Source: Cyanidiococcus yangmingshanensis (Eukaryota > Rhodophyta > Bangiophyceae > Cyanidiales > Cyanidiaceae). From it: 64,000 nucleotides of DNA. Both the position numbers and the translations under genes were made by a program. Location of the stretch: the NCBI GenBank assembly GCA_013995675.1, contig VWRR01000017.1, positions 1 to 64,000 of the forward strand, read 5' to 3'. The notes beneath the pieces are model-generated. The model saw only the letters and a list, made by a program, of their open reading frames with translations, did not search any database and was not told the origin of the DNA. Positions 31,088 through 41,534 of the stretch are shown here, one piece after another. Every line of letters begins with the position of its first letter. The stretch's first letter is position 1.

Positions 31088-33055
31088 CTAATCGTTGGTA
31101 TCGTGTCGGGACATGGCGTAGAAGGTGTAGCCAGGCTCAGAGGTCACTTCGCGGAGAACGCAATCCGCTAGTGGCAAATGATACTTGGGCGGTGCGTCTG
31201 AGAAGCTCGCTCGTGCAAGCGATGATGCGCTCGTTCGAAGAAGGGCGACAGGTCCTCCATTTGCATTCTCGACCCGATCAAGCACAAAATACGCATCATC
31301 GTAGAAGAAACAGGAACGCCAGACGAGAAGATCTCGATGCTTCGGGTCTGCATAACCCAACAGGAGACTGTACTCTTGTGCGCTGATGTTGCGGCGCAAC
31401 TCGACCCATGACCCTTGACGATGATGATGAGCAGCCCCAAGACCGTCCTGGTTCGATTCCCAATAGCGACGGCGGATGCAGTGCGTATAGCTGTGGAATC
31501 CGTCTCGGCCTCGTCGGCGTACGTGTTCCTCTTGGTTCGCCCACGAGACTGAGGTCGCAGCAGGCTTCGAGCATGGGTCGCAACCAGAGCTCTGGCACTT
31601 TGGGGTGACACGAATCAGGAAAGTCTGCTCGACACGGAATGTTTGCAATCCTCGTACATGCGGATCCATCTGCAGCTGGCTCAATAAATGCTGGCCAGTT
31701 GCTAGGAGATATTTCCGATCAAGCATATTGGCTGGTGATGGCAGGCCTACGAGTCGACAAACGACAGCAAATAAACGTTCCATCTTCTCGGTAAAACTCG
31801 GAGACGGCGTCATCGTATGTGATGATGGGGCCTCCGAGCTCGTCTGCGATGGTACCCCTAATACGGCGCCATCTGGGTTGGGTCCCAGTTTCGTGAACAT
31901 GGTTTGCCAAGCGTTGCGATTCTCAATCACGTACAAGCGCGGGTGACCCGACCATGCCTCACGCGTGCGATAATCGACCCTGCGAGCCTCTTCAAGATTC
32001 TCTGAACGGGCGGCATGACCTTCACACGTGTAGTAGGATTCGGCACCATCGGCCGCAGTGACCAAATGCAGCACTGCATCGTAACGCTGGTCGCGCATCT
32101 CAATGAGATTCCATGAATGACAATCAAGCATTTGCGCAAACTCCGTACCAGACATGTATGCTCGACCGTCGAGAAGTCCCCGGTCACAGAGAATGATCGC
32201 CGGAGCACCACAATGCTTGGCAAGAGCGTAGAAGCCGTCCTCCATGGTCATTTGGAAACGAGCCAGAATGCTCTGGAACAAGATGCGTCGTTCCGAGTCC
32301 CGAGCGATATCCGCTTGGCCGGCGCCACCCGTAAAGAGCAAGGTTGCCGCCTCGGGGACAAGAAATACCCGAAACCCACGCGACCGAAAACGCTCTGCGA
32401 GCAGCGCCATGGCAGTGGTCTTACCAGCGCACGGTCCGCCAGTCAACACGATGCGGAATATCGGGTATGTCGTTGCAGGCTCCGGAGATGCTGACACTTG
32501 GTGATCGCGGACAGTGCCGGCGGGACTGGCTATTGAAGCTGGATCGGATACTATATGGGTTGCTCCCACTGCATGCTGACGCGCCAGAGCGCCAACATTG
32601 TATTCATAGTCATCAATGTTGCAGTTTCGCCAATAGTCCAAAAGCGCCCGGCCACGTGGTGTGAAACCCTGCTCTTCTCCACTAGGTGGTACAACGAGGC
32701 CGATTTCCTTATAGTGAGTACCAAGGGATGTTGCCAGCGCAAGTGCGTCGACGCCAGCACTACTCGCGACGGCGTGCTTCTGCAGAGGCCCTCGACTGTA
32801 GCCCGTCTCCGTTTTCGACAGCGACTCTAGATCCTTGCGCTCGCCCTCATCGGCAGTGCAAGCATGAGCAATGGCCGTTGTCTCTGAGCTCTGCTTCAAC
32901 TCAATTTGCAGGTCGAGATCGTTGGCTCCGTCACCGCCAAGCTCACAGAGTGAATTCACGCTCGTTTTTAGCGCAGCGCCGACCCGGTCGTCGACCCCAG
33001 CTCGAAACTCCTCTTGCGTTCCAAGACCCTCCGCGGGAAACAACAAGTCGTCCAT
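31088..33055 (-). CDS. P-loop NTPase with CYTH-like C-terminus (TTD14-like)
   Basis: The 655-residue product has a P-loop at about residues 203-215 (IVLTGGPCAGKTTAM), followed by EAATLLFTGGAG and a Walker-B-like AIILCDRGLLDGRAYMSG. This is the arrangement of the AAA_28 group. Residues of about 440-640 form a second domain with FRVEQTFLIRV, SYTHCIRRRY, ELRRNISAQEYSLLL and DPKHRDLLVWRSCFFYDD. This is the pattern of CYTH-like folds and of TTD14, a Drosophila GTP- and phosphoinositide-binding trafficking protein; the relation is recognised from memory of the domain pair. The first 195 residues are mostly polar and have no known domain. The frame opens at a GTG at 33070, and the ATG at 33055 is chosen. 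Substrate and location are unknown. Confidence 0.82.
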   Translation of the reverse strand: MDDLLFPAEGLGTQEEFRAGVDDRVGAALKTSVNSLCELGGDGANDLDLQIELKQSSETTAIAHACTADEGERKDLESLSKTETGYSRGPLQKHAVASSAGVDALALATSLGTHYKEIGLVVPPSGEEQGFTPRGRALLDYWRNCNIDDYEYNVGALARQHAVGATHIVSDPASIASPAGTVRDHQVSASPEPATTYPIFRIVLTGGPCAGKTTAMALLAERFRSRGFRVFLVPEAATLLFTGGAGQADIARDSERRILFQSILARFQMTMEDGFYALAKHCGAPAIILCDRGLLDGRAYMSGTEFAQMLDCHSWNLIEMRDQRYDAVLHLVTAADGAESYYTCEGHAARSENLEEARRVDYRTREAWSGHPRLYVIENRNAWQTMFTKLGPNPDGAVLGVPSQTSSEAPSSHTMTPSPSFTEKMERLFAVVCRLVGLPSPANMLDRKYLLATGQHLLSQLQMDPHVRGLQTFRVEQTFLIRVTPKCQSSGCDPCSKPAATSVSWANQEEHVRRRGRDGFHSYTHCIRRRYWESNQDGLGAAHHHRQGSWVELRRNISAQEYSLLLGYADPKHRDLLVWRSCFFYDDAYFVLDRVENANGGPVALLRTSASSLARASFSDAPPKYHLPLADCVLREVTSEPGYTFYAMSRHDTND

Positions 33056-34311
33056 GCCATGCTGCGGCACAACGACTGTTGTCTCCGCTTCCTGGAGGGC
33101 GCTGGCGTCGGTCGCAGCACCCTGGTGCTGGCCAAGGCGCGCGATCGGTAGAACAGCGGGTGCTCAGGAGACACCGATAGTTCCGGTATTCGAAACGAGC
33201 CTCGCTGGGCAGCGAAACTCGCACTCTATGCCGCAGTCTCGATATTTATCACCGGAATACTTGAAACCAAGCACAGCGAATCGTATGTAGAGTCCTTATC
33301 AATGTCTGGCCATTCAATCAGCTTTTTTGGTACCTCATTCGAATCAAACTCAAGGTAAAGTTGCTATTCGATTCGAGTACTGTCCAGTGCATGGAGCATC
33401 GATCAAGAACTATGGCATGAGCACTTTCCGTGACGAACCTGCACGCTTCCTCTATGATCATGGACAAGAGCACAAACGCATCGTACTGACCGACTCAATA
33501 CATATCGAAGCTAGAAGCCTACGCAATATCCATTGAGTTGCACTGACGAAGGTCTTCCAATCTGAAAGCAATCATCAGCAACGAGCGCCCCTACAGGTCA
33601 CGTACCCTCAAGGCCATCTGGGGATGGATGCATGGCGGTTCGCATGATCGCCGCCAAGCAGTCTCGATATATGATCGGGATGCTCCACCCAAATCAAATC
33701 CAGATATGAGACCTCGATCATCACGTCAATGAACCAGACACCCAAAGTCGGACCGATGAATCAGCGCGTTTGATCGATAGGCATCCTCACCCAGGTCATG
33801 ATGCAGCATTCACGGAGGCACCCCAGCGATACAGGATCGTGCAGGGCGCGCTGCATTCCATCCGAAACGCGACGCGCTACACAGACGCCAAAGGATGGGT
33901 CAAGAGGGACACCATCGCGACCAGCATCGCCGTGGAGCGTCCAATCTACCTGTACAAAATCGATCACGAATGAACCTTTTGGACAGGCGCATGGATCGTG
34001 TCTCTGATGGCGCGATGCCGTCGTCGCGCCGCCCATCGCATGCACGCATGCCGTTGGCTGCTGTCCACGCCACCGACAGCCGGCCTATGATTGGCACGAT
34101 TGGATGTCGTCGGCACGCATTCAAGACACGTGTACGGGTCGTCTTCAAAGCGGGCCATACCCTGAGAGATCACGCATCAGGAGCTTCGTTGACTTTATTA
34201 CGAGTTCATCTTTTGTGTGGGTGTGCTGTAAACGAGTAGAGTGCAAGTAGGTATATTTGCTGGAACGGGTCATCTTGGACGAGTGCGTGTTCACGCGCGT
34301 CGCTGAACACC
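33056..34311. other. Divergent promoter region, nothing recognised
   Basis: About 1.25 kb lie between two divergent genes. Open frames are short and lack domains. No clear TATA box or repeat was found. Confidence 0.4.
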
Positions 34312-36351
34312 ATGGGTCTCTGCAAGTCAAAGTTGGACGCTGACGCGAAACTGGACGACGATGGTGTTGATGCGACTCGCAATGATGATTATCAACAGGG
34401 AAAGAGCTCCGTATCCGCTGGGAAACAGAGGGGAGCAGTCGCGGGGGTAAACGAGCAGAACGCGGTTACGGGTGCGCAGCCAGGTCGTCTCGTTGGGCGT
34501 GGCGAGCAGCAGCAGCAGCAGCAGCAGCGGCCCCCCCAGTCAGGAGCAGCAGCAGACAACAGCAGCTCGGACGCTGCAGTAGCCGAGACGCCTGGCGGAC
34601 GCCTGTCGTTGGACCGCAAGTCAGACCGGTTTTTCTTTTCTTTTCTGGGCGCGAGGAGGCGGCTTTCCGTGGCGAATGAAGTCTCACTACAGCCTGACGG
34701 CGAGGATGGGTCGGCGGCGTTTGAAGAGAAAGACTCACACCGATCGTATCATCACTTTCAGGAGTACAAGGTACAGTTTGATCAGAAAGGTGCCGTGTTG
34801 CGGCCACTGCCAATCAGCAAACAGGATAGCGCTGCCGAGGTGCTGCACTCCGAACTCGCCTATGAGCTACCGCTGGAGCCGCCGGCAGCTCGGCCAGCGT
34901 TGCGCCTCTCCACTGGTGTCGTCTCGAGAACCGGTTGGGAGCCGGTGCGCAAAGGCAAGGAGAACCAAGATTCCGCTTGCGTGTTGATGCCACTGGTTCC
35001 CGCATGGACCTGCTCGACGCTGGCGCCGCGGGGTGAGAACGAGATCGCGAAACCCTGTGATATGCAATGTATTCAGCGTCAGAACTCGAAACTAGAACGA
35101 CGCATATCGACTCGCGAAGGAGTGGACAACCTCATGGAGGACAGTACTGGGACGCGCTCCTATGACGATCCAGAGGCGTCGCTCGCCACCGTTACAGTGA
35201 TGACACCGCGGCACCTGAGCTTGCGACACCTGCCAGATAACCCGAAGGTCAAAGGAGCCTCAGTGGAGTACCACGAGATGATTCTGCGCGCGACGGGCAG
35301 CAACATGCCTCCGCATGTATTATCCGACGCTCTCTGGGCCGTATTCGATGGTCACGGAGTAGCTGGTCGCCTCTGCTCGCACTACATTCGCAACATTTTC
35401 CCGAAATTGCTGGCCCGTTTCCTCTATGATTACGAACTGCATCGAAACCCTGCGGTGGCGCTCAGGCGGACTTGCTTGAATGCTGAACAACTCTTGACGG
35501 CCCGCGGGGAGCTTTTAGAGCTCGAACCAGAGACGGATGCCTTTGCGTATCTCTGGAATAATATGAAGTCCATGCTGCACCAGGCGATCGGGACTACCCG
35601 TGAGAACACCCGGCCATCAACCAGCATGGATTCTATTCCGGACGTTGATGACGAGGACGATGGTCTCGGTGGTATCGATTCACGCTTCAGTGGGACGACG
35701 GGCATCATTGTGCTTCTGCACGGCCGCGACCTGTACTGTGCGAATGTGGGCGATTCTCGCGCTGTGCTCGGTCGAAGATTAGGTAGTGCCGGGAATTCAG
35801 ATACTGGCCAGCATGCACGAGGAAAACAAGCGCGTTATACGGCGGTGGCGTTGAGTGTCGACCACAAACCGGATCGACCTGATGAACGGAAGCGAATACA
35901 AGCGCTCGGGGGACACGTCGAGTCCTGGCATGGAAACATAGGGCCGGCGAGAGTCTGGCTCCCGACGACACGAGTGCCAGGTCTCGCCATGAGCCGATCC
36001 TTTGGTGATCAAGTCGTCGAAAACATTGGCGTCACTGCGGATCCTGAGATTTACCAGCTTCGTCTGTGTCCCGCTGACGCGTTTATTGTCCTTGGAAGCG
36101 ATGGTATCTGGGAGTTTCTCAGTAACGACGAAGTTGTACAGTTCGTTGGTCGACGCAAAGACCAGGGCGAATCACCGCAAGCCGTCGCTGAGCAACTTGT
36201 GCAAGAGGCGGTGCGACGATGGATGGCTGAAGAATCCGTGATTGATGACACCACGTGTATCGTGGTCTACCTCGAGCCGATGGGAGACACTCTTCAGGAG
36301 CATCGGGCTTGCGAGCACACCCCGCAACGCATTGAGTTTCCCGATCCCTAA
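34312..36351 (+). CDS. PP2C-family protein phosphatase, likely N-myristoylated
   Basis: PP2C enzymes are Mg/Mn-dependent Ser/Thr phosphatases. The 679-residue product starts MGLCKSK, a good N-myristoylation site with Cys4 available for palmitoylation, so membrane attachment is inferred. A glutamine run (GEQQQQQQQR) lies near residue 68. Catalytic motifs are all visible: KGKENQDSA (motif 1, about residue 216), WAVFDGHGVAGRLCSHYI (metal-binding DGHG, about 345), SGTTGIIVLL, LYCANVGDSRAVLGRR, ALSVDHKPDRPDE, GLAMSRSFGD, FIVLGSDGIWEFLSNDE and DDTTCIVVYLE. About 120 residues, including many Ser/Thr, are inserted between motif 1 and the DGHG motif; most family members have few there. The gene is complete with an ATG start. 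Its C-terminus, after the last motif, is short and acidic or polar. Confidence 0.92.
   Translation: MGLCKSKLDADAKLDDDGVDATRNDDYQQGKSSVSAGKQRGAVAGVNEQNAVTGAQPGRLVGRGEQQQQQQQRPPQSGAAADNSSSDAAVAETPGGRLSLDRKSDRFFFSFLGARRRLSVANEVSLQPDGEDGSAAFEEKDSHRSYHHFQEYKVQFDQKGAVLRPLPISKQDSAAEVLHSELAYELPLEPPAARPALRLSTGVVSRTGWEPVRKGKENQDSACVLMPLVPAWTCSTLAPRGENEIAKPCDMQCIQRQNSKLERRISTREGVDNLMEDSTGTRSYDDPEASLATVTVMTPRHLSLRHLPDNPKVKGASVEYHEMILRATGSNMPPHVLSDALWAVFDGHGVAGRLCSHYIRNIFPKLLARFLYDYELHRNPAVALRRTCLNAEQLLTARGELLELEPETDAFAYLWNNMKSMLHQAIGTTRENTRPSTSMDSIPDVDDEDDGLGGIDSRFSGTTGIIVLLHGRDLYCANVGDSRAVLGRRLGSAGNSDTGQHARGKQARYTAVALSVDHKPDRPDERKRIQALGGHVESWHGNIGPARVWLPTTRVPGLAMSRSFGDQVVENIGVTADPEIYQLRLCPADAFIVLGSDGIWEFLSNDEVVQFVGRRKDQGESPQAVAEQLVQEAVRRWMAEESVIDDTTCIVVYLEPMGDTLQEHRACEHTPQRIEFPDP
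34504..34532. repeat. CAG run encoding polyglutamine
   Basis: GAGCAGCAGCAGCAGCAGCA lies in the PP2C gene and encodes the polyglutamine stretch. A second shorter CAGCAG run follows near 34547-34565. Confidence 0.85.
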
Positions 36352-36622
36352 CGCGAGCCCTGGCGCGAGCGCGACGACACCTCCGAGCATCGTCAGCGAG
36401 CGTCTCGTCTGACCGTTATACCCAATCCAGCCGTACGAGCCAAACGGGAACGAGCATGATACCGGTTCGTTTCACAACCCTCGCCATGACCGTTGATACC
36501 CACAACATACGCTTTTATCTGACCGAGACGAACTCCGGGGAGAAACCGAAATGACCGATACATTTGGCGCGAAACTGCCCAACAAACCCATTCCGGCTAC
36601 ATAACCAACAACTCCAAACAAT

Positions 36623-38877
36623 TCAGCAGCGGTCTGGAGATGTAGACGATATCGATGTCGGATGATCGCCCTGGATCCCAACAAGATGACGCTCATACCA
36701 TGCTCGTGAGGCAGTATAGGTGTCGCCAGATTCTGGCGATCCCTGAACATTGCGTAAAGGTTCCAGCACTGGGCCGTACCAGAGCCAGCGTTCGATTTCA
36801 GGGAGGAGCGTCTGCAAGGCCTGTGATCGCTCCTCTTCCATATCTGTATCCTGGATGGTGTCTCCATGAAACGTTTCACTGGACGGCTCCAAACCCGAGT
36901 GCTTGGGCGGCTCAGCCAAGTCCGTCGAGGATGCAGGCTTGCTTGGTGTGAAAAAATAACTGGTCCCACGTGCCACTCTTCGGGCAAAAGGATTCAATTC
37001 TATGGAGCGCTGCTCCTCTACCGTTCGTTTGAGAAGCATAAGCGATGCAGCGAGCGGCAAGTCGGCGCCCGGTGCCCCGCTGGCCCGCACAACTCCAGCG
37101 ACATCGCCGCCTGTGCTATTGTGTCGCCGGGAGAGGAGCAAGTCCCGAACCTGTTCGCTGGATGTGTTCTCCCGTGGACGCTGGCCGTAACGCTCCTCCA
37201 GCTCCTGCAGGCGCTCGAGCTCGGCTGCAAGTGTCCTTTGTTGAACCTGATCGCCGGTCTCTTGAGCGTGCGCTAGCTGAGCGCGTACTTGCGTTATGCG
37301 ACGAGCGTAATTCACTGCCTCTGGATGTAGGCGCTCGAATTCAGTTTGGAACTGGGCAAGCTCCTCCTCAGTTGGTGCGACTTCGCCCCGCATAAACGCG
37401 GCTTTCTCGGCGCGCAGCGCATCAACCTCCTCTCGACGAGGTAGCGGGAGATGTTGCTCTCGGTGACGTTTCTCGTAGTGCATCCACTCGATTTCCGTCG
37501 GTGGATGACGAGAAAGCTGATCAACCGTGAAGCGGCGCTGACGGCCACAAAGTTCTGCTTGGATGCGGAAGCCCACATAAAAAGACGAGGCGACATGCAT
37601 GCCATGGGCCTGTTGCGTGGATGGCACCGGGTAGAGTCGCGGTGCTCTCAGGATCGCACTCACGCGAGCCAGAACATAGCGTTGTTGAGGCTGCTGACTC
37701 TCCAGCGTATTCGCTCCGGAGAGCGCTGCAGGCGGGACAGGCAAAGGTACACGTACAAACGAGCCTAATGCGAAGCGCGCGAACCACGGTTTCTGATGAA
37801 ATCGCTCAACAACACCGCGAGTCAACACGAGCGAGGTCGGTTCCCCTGTCTGCGGATCAACCAGATCACCAAAACCCAATGGATTCGCCAGCTTCCTTGT
37901 TGTTCGTTCTCCAGCCGGTTTGTGCCTCGCTCCTGCTGCTGCTCCAGCATGTGATGACGGCATCGAACGCGTGACGTCGTACGTCTCATCTTTCAGGTCG
38001 TCGCTGGCGTACGCATCGCTTGGCATCGAGTCGACTTCATCGAAAGAAGCGGAATGACCCGGACTCCAGTCACTCGTAGAGGCATCCTCGTCTTCTCGGA
38101 TGCGCTGATGATCATCAACTCGCTTTCTCGATGACGCTTTGCCACGACGTTTGACTCGCGCCAACGCATCCAGTGCTTGTTTGCGGGTCTTCTTCTTCGC
38201 TCGTTCCTGTTCTGCAGTAGAGGCCGCCTTCCGTCGAGGCGAGTGTCTTGCGCCGCCTCTTGGCCTCGAGGGTTGCCCGTCGTCGCTCCCGAAGAGCCTT
38301 TCGGAACTGCCAGGCCTCGTACTCACGTTGTCGCCGTTCAAAACGCTCCGCCAGAATCGTCTCTCGCTCGACAGCCGTCAGCGACAGGAGGAACCTGCGA
38401 TCTTGCTCGTCTCCGTAACCTTGAGAGTCGTATCCGTCATCAAATTCAGGTTCCGTCTCGATCTCTACAGCATCACTGATTTCCTCGTTGTCAACTCGAT
38501 CGACAGCACTGGCAATCGGCGCAGCAGCTTCAATGTTGGCGGTCTCCCGGCGTTGGTCGCTTCGACCGAGCGCAGGCTCGTCGGCAAAGACTGGTCCCTC
38601 AGCCAACGCCGTTCGTTGTCGCTTCGCCTCTGGTCCCGCTGGAGTATGTAAGTCCGCTCCGTTCCGTACCAGCTCTGGCGGCTTTGGGGAAAACACGCTC
38701 CTTTTCAGCTCGCTGCAGCGTAGCAGCCGAGGAGCGCGATGCAACGGCACCCGAATCGCTATCCAGACCTCCTCCACTGCTATCCGTGCCAAGTGCGCTA
38801 TCGTCTTCGTCAGCACTGGAGTCCTCCCAGGGCGCCCGACGACGTCGTCGATCAGCGGGTTTCCGGTCACGAGGCAT
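36623..38877 (-). CDS. RTF1: RTF1 (Paf1 complex), split across three frames
   Basis: RTF1 works with the Paf1 complex in RNA polymerase II elongation and H2B ubiquitination; its Plus3 domain binds Spt5 (family knowledge). From the ATG at 38877 the product opens acidic and basic (RRRRRAPWEDSSADEDDSA). It then has FDDGYDSQGYGDEQDR and LTAVERETILAERFERRQ, matching the conserved RTF1 segment, and finally a Plus3 domain (SLVLTRGVVERFHQKPWF, YVLARVSAIL, YVGFRIQAELCGRQRRF, PTEIEWMHYE). Reading it requires two +1 steps: one near 38686-38700 beside TTTTCCCC, and one before about 38212. The second could instead be a 115-bp intron (38326-38212) with GTGAGT and CTCTACTGCAG ends, which also restores the frame. 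It would, however, remove RTF1-like residues, so I favour an extra base near 38230. The last 250 residues are charged. Confidence 0.82.
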
Positions 38878-39731
38878 CGCCCCAAGCCAGTTGCCCCTTG
38901 TCAGAGTCTCGGCACCGACAGTGAGGTTGCGCAGGCGCGTCCCCCAGCAGCCACGCGAGCCTCTTGCTGATGAGTACCAGCTGCTTCACAGCAGTGCCCC
39001 AGGCACGATCAGAGCCAACGTGAGCGCCTCAGCTTCTGAGAACAACTCCATCGCCAGACTGCAGGCTTTGGTCTGGAACACGTGGACGCATCGTGTCGAG
39101 CGAGCCACCGCCAGCGAATCGCGATGCGGCCGAGAAAGACGAACAAGAATGTCCACATAGATCCCAAAAGTAACAAGATAGATATGGCGCCTGTGCGAGT
39201 CCTTGGCGAAGCAGCGGGAACGTTCACGACACAACCGCGTACACCGCGGTGAGGCATCCTACACGAGGACGCTGATGGTTGATGCACTTGACTGAAATGG
39301 GAAGCATCCTGGCGCTTTCGCGCCTCTAGATAGCACCGGTCTCTCATCGACCATGCTGGATGAAAAAATAGATCGTTGAGGTAGAGACAAGCCACCAGGA
39401 ACTGATCATGAATATTCAGACTGAATATGCTGGAACGATGCCGGAATTCAGAGACTCTATACCCAAGCATTGACCTTTTGCATACATGCTAAGGAAATGA
39501 CAACACCTCATCACACGGAGCACTGAACAGTCCGGAGTGGAGAGACTACAGGGCGCTGCTGGCTCGAATCGTGAATCCCCGGCAATGCGTCGGGGGCGAA
39601 CAAGCCGGGACGCGCGCACCACCAGGGTCGGCACCCGCCAACGCCATCATCGTAACAGCATTGACGCTATCAAGTCATCGTACTGTTCGGAGCGTTTGCG
39701 TCAGAACCAGATCCCGGTGAAGTAGCGCACA
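38878..39731. other. Divergent promoter region, nothing recognised
   Basis: This lies between the divergent RTF1 and glycosyltransferase genes. A GC-rich patch at about 39570-39640 (GGCAATGCGTCGGGGGCG) was inspected for a tRNA, but no cloverleaf could be drawn. Open frames here are short. Confidence 0.35.
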
Positions 39732-41534
39732 ATGTCCCGATGGAATTGGGACAAGGTACGTAGGCTACAACAAAAGTGGATAGCGACTTGGTATGATGCT
39801 TCAGACCGGACAAAGAGGCGCCTGCTCGTCGTTGGCGTGGCGCTCCTCTGCGTCCTGTGGTTCGTAGGGGGTTCGCTGCAGCCATCAAACCGTTTCAAAG
39901 GGTTACCGCAAGTCGACTCGGGGTCTGCGACAAGTCGAGACTGGCCAGATGGGTCATCATCATCATCGTCGTCTGGAACAATGACGAGGGACTCGCCGCC
40001 CGACCAAGCACTAGGGCGGGACGAGGCACCAAAGCCCTGGACCGAAGCGGAACTAACGGAACTGGCAAAGGTCTGGATCGGAATCGAAGATGCGCTCTGT
40101 TCTGCACACGAAGTATATAAAAAGCACGCCCAGGGAGGAGATAATGATGAGGAGCGGCAGATCAGAGGCCACGCCAACGCCTGGCGGTCCTTCATGGCTG
40201 CTGTACCGCCACCGCCGGTATCTCGTCGGCCGCAGCGCCGCAAGGAAGCACTGGAGCCAGCGACGCGAGCCATCGTGCTGCCAGCTGGCGGGCCCGGCCT
40301 CCTACAACTTGGTCTCGTTAGCTTACAAGCGTTGCGGTATCGCGCGAGATGTAGCCTCCCAGTCGAAGTGTTCTATCAGGACGCTGGCGAGGCACCGTCT
40401 CCCGAGCTTGAAGCGTGGGTTGCCAAAGCGCTCGGACCGGTCGTTTTTCGCGATATAAGCCAAGTTGCCCAACGAGCGTACAAAATGAGGCAAAACGGCG
40501 ATGCAGCGTTGCAGCATTGGCATGCCTCGTGCCCACATCAACTTCGAATTGAAGGGTATGGCCTCAAAGTATTCGCGATGGTCCTCAGCGCATACGATGA
40601 GATTCTCGTGCTGGATAGTGACAACCTTCCTCTCCTAGACCCAACCGGTCTGTTTTCCATGGGACCATTCGGACGCGGGGAAATTGGTGGCTTCTTCTGG
40701 ACAGATTTTTTCGGTATCTTTGGGGCATCTGACTATCAACGATCGGTATTGTATCGAACCATGCTGCGCCATCTGGAGCCACCTCCTTGTGCACAACATG
40801 ACGGTACAGTAGAGTATCAAGAGCCAGGCACTGATGCACCGGCATGCGGGGTCCCAGTGCATGATCAGCGCGGTCTCGAATCGGGCCAAGTTCTCATTCG
40901 ACGCCGTCAAGTGGGCCAAAAACGCAGCTTCTGGCGAGCGCTCATGCTTTCTGTATACATGTACCACCATCGAGACTTTTTCTATCGGCATATGTACGGT
41001 GACAAGGATTCGTATCGGCTGGCGGCGTTGGCGTTGCGAGAGCCTTCGGAGATTTGCCCCATCGCTTTGGGATCTGTTGGTTTCTACGACGATCATCAAG
41101 CGTTCCAGGGTCATGGGATGCTACAATTCTGGCCCTTTCCGGAGACGTTAGCCCAGGTCCCCGCACTGATGGAGGATCCAGCCGAGTTGCAACAAGCGCT
41201 GTTACGCCAGGCTCGAATGGGACGCACCGTCCTTTTTTTGCATCGTAACCAGCGCAAGATACCTGTCGAAGGGCCGCGAGTCCTCAAAAAGCAGCATTTC
41301 AATCTGAAGGTTTCGTGCTGGAACAATGCTACTGGAGATCAGGCTCGAGAGCCACCTCGGTTTTTCATCACTCCAGAACAAGGTCTGACTCGCCTGACCG
41401 GACCGGATATAGTGTGTGTGAATACCCATGACCTTGTCGGGTTTGACGTTGATGCCGATGTACTCAACTATGTGGAGAATCTGTGGGATCGACGCGAGTG
41501 GCGCAGCTACCTCCACAGTCGAAATATTTATTAG
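39732..41534 (+). CDS. MNN1/MNN2-like mannosyltransferase, type II membrane protein
   Basis: This looks like the GT71 family (fungal MNN1/MNN2 alpha-mannosyltransferases), which extend glycans in the Golgi using GDP-mannose. The 600-residue product has a short basic cytosolic tail and a membrane anchor at about residues 30-47 (LLVVGVALLCVLWFVGG). A Ser/Asp-rich stem follows and then the catalytic part. Seen there are LRYRARCSLPVEVFYQDAGE, LKVFAMVLSAYDEILVLDSD with the DxD metal and sugar-nucleotide motif at about 295, NLPLLDPTGLF, GGFFWTDFFG, GLESGQVLIRRRQ, YGDKDSYRLAAL and GFYDDHQAFQGHGMLQFWPF. The order matches the family. ATG start, complete, uninterrupted. A TCA run (39957-39972) encodes SSSSSS in the stem. 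The exact donor and linkage cannot be read from sequence. Confidence 0.88.
   Translation: MSRWNWDKVRRLQQKWIATWYDASDRTKRRLLVVGVALLCVLWFVGGSLQPSNRFKGLPQVDSGSATSRDWPDGSSSSSSSGTMTRDSPPDQALGRDEAPKPWTEAELTELAKVWIGIEDALCSAHEVYKKHAQGGDNDEERQIRGHANAWRSFMAAVPPPPVSRRPQRRKEALEPATRAIVLPAGGPGLLQLGLVSLQALRYRARCSLPVEVFYQDAGEAPSPELEAWVAKALGPVVFRDISQVAQRAYKMRQNGDAALQHWHASCPHQLRIEGYGLKVFAMVLSAYDEILVLDSDNLPLLDPTGLFSMGPFGRGEIGGFFWTDFFGIFGASDYQRSVLYRTMLRHLEPPPCAQHDGTVEYQEPGTDAPACGVPVHDQRGLESGQVLIRRRQVGQKRSFWRALMLSVYMYHHRDFFYRHMYGDKDSYRLAALALREPSEICPIALGSVGFYDDHQAFQGHGMLQFWPFPETLAQVPALMEDPAELQQALLRQARMGRTVLFLHRNQRKIPVEGPRVLKKQHFNLKVSCWNNATGDQAREPPRFFITPEQGLTRLTGPDIVCVNTHDLVGFDVDADVLNYVENLWDRREWRSYLHSRNIY

Noticed and set aside
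31440-31465. B-box-like GGTTCGATTCC
   Set aside because: It lies inside the coding region of the TTD14-like gene, and the flanking bases do not form a T stem.
39560-39640. Possible tRNA in a GC-rich patch
   Set aside because: No seven-base acceptor stem, anticodon arm and T arm could be fitted together.
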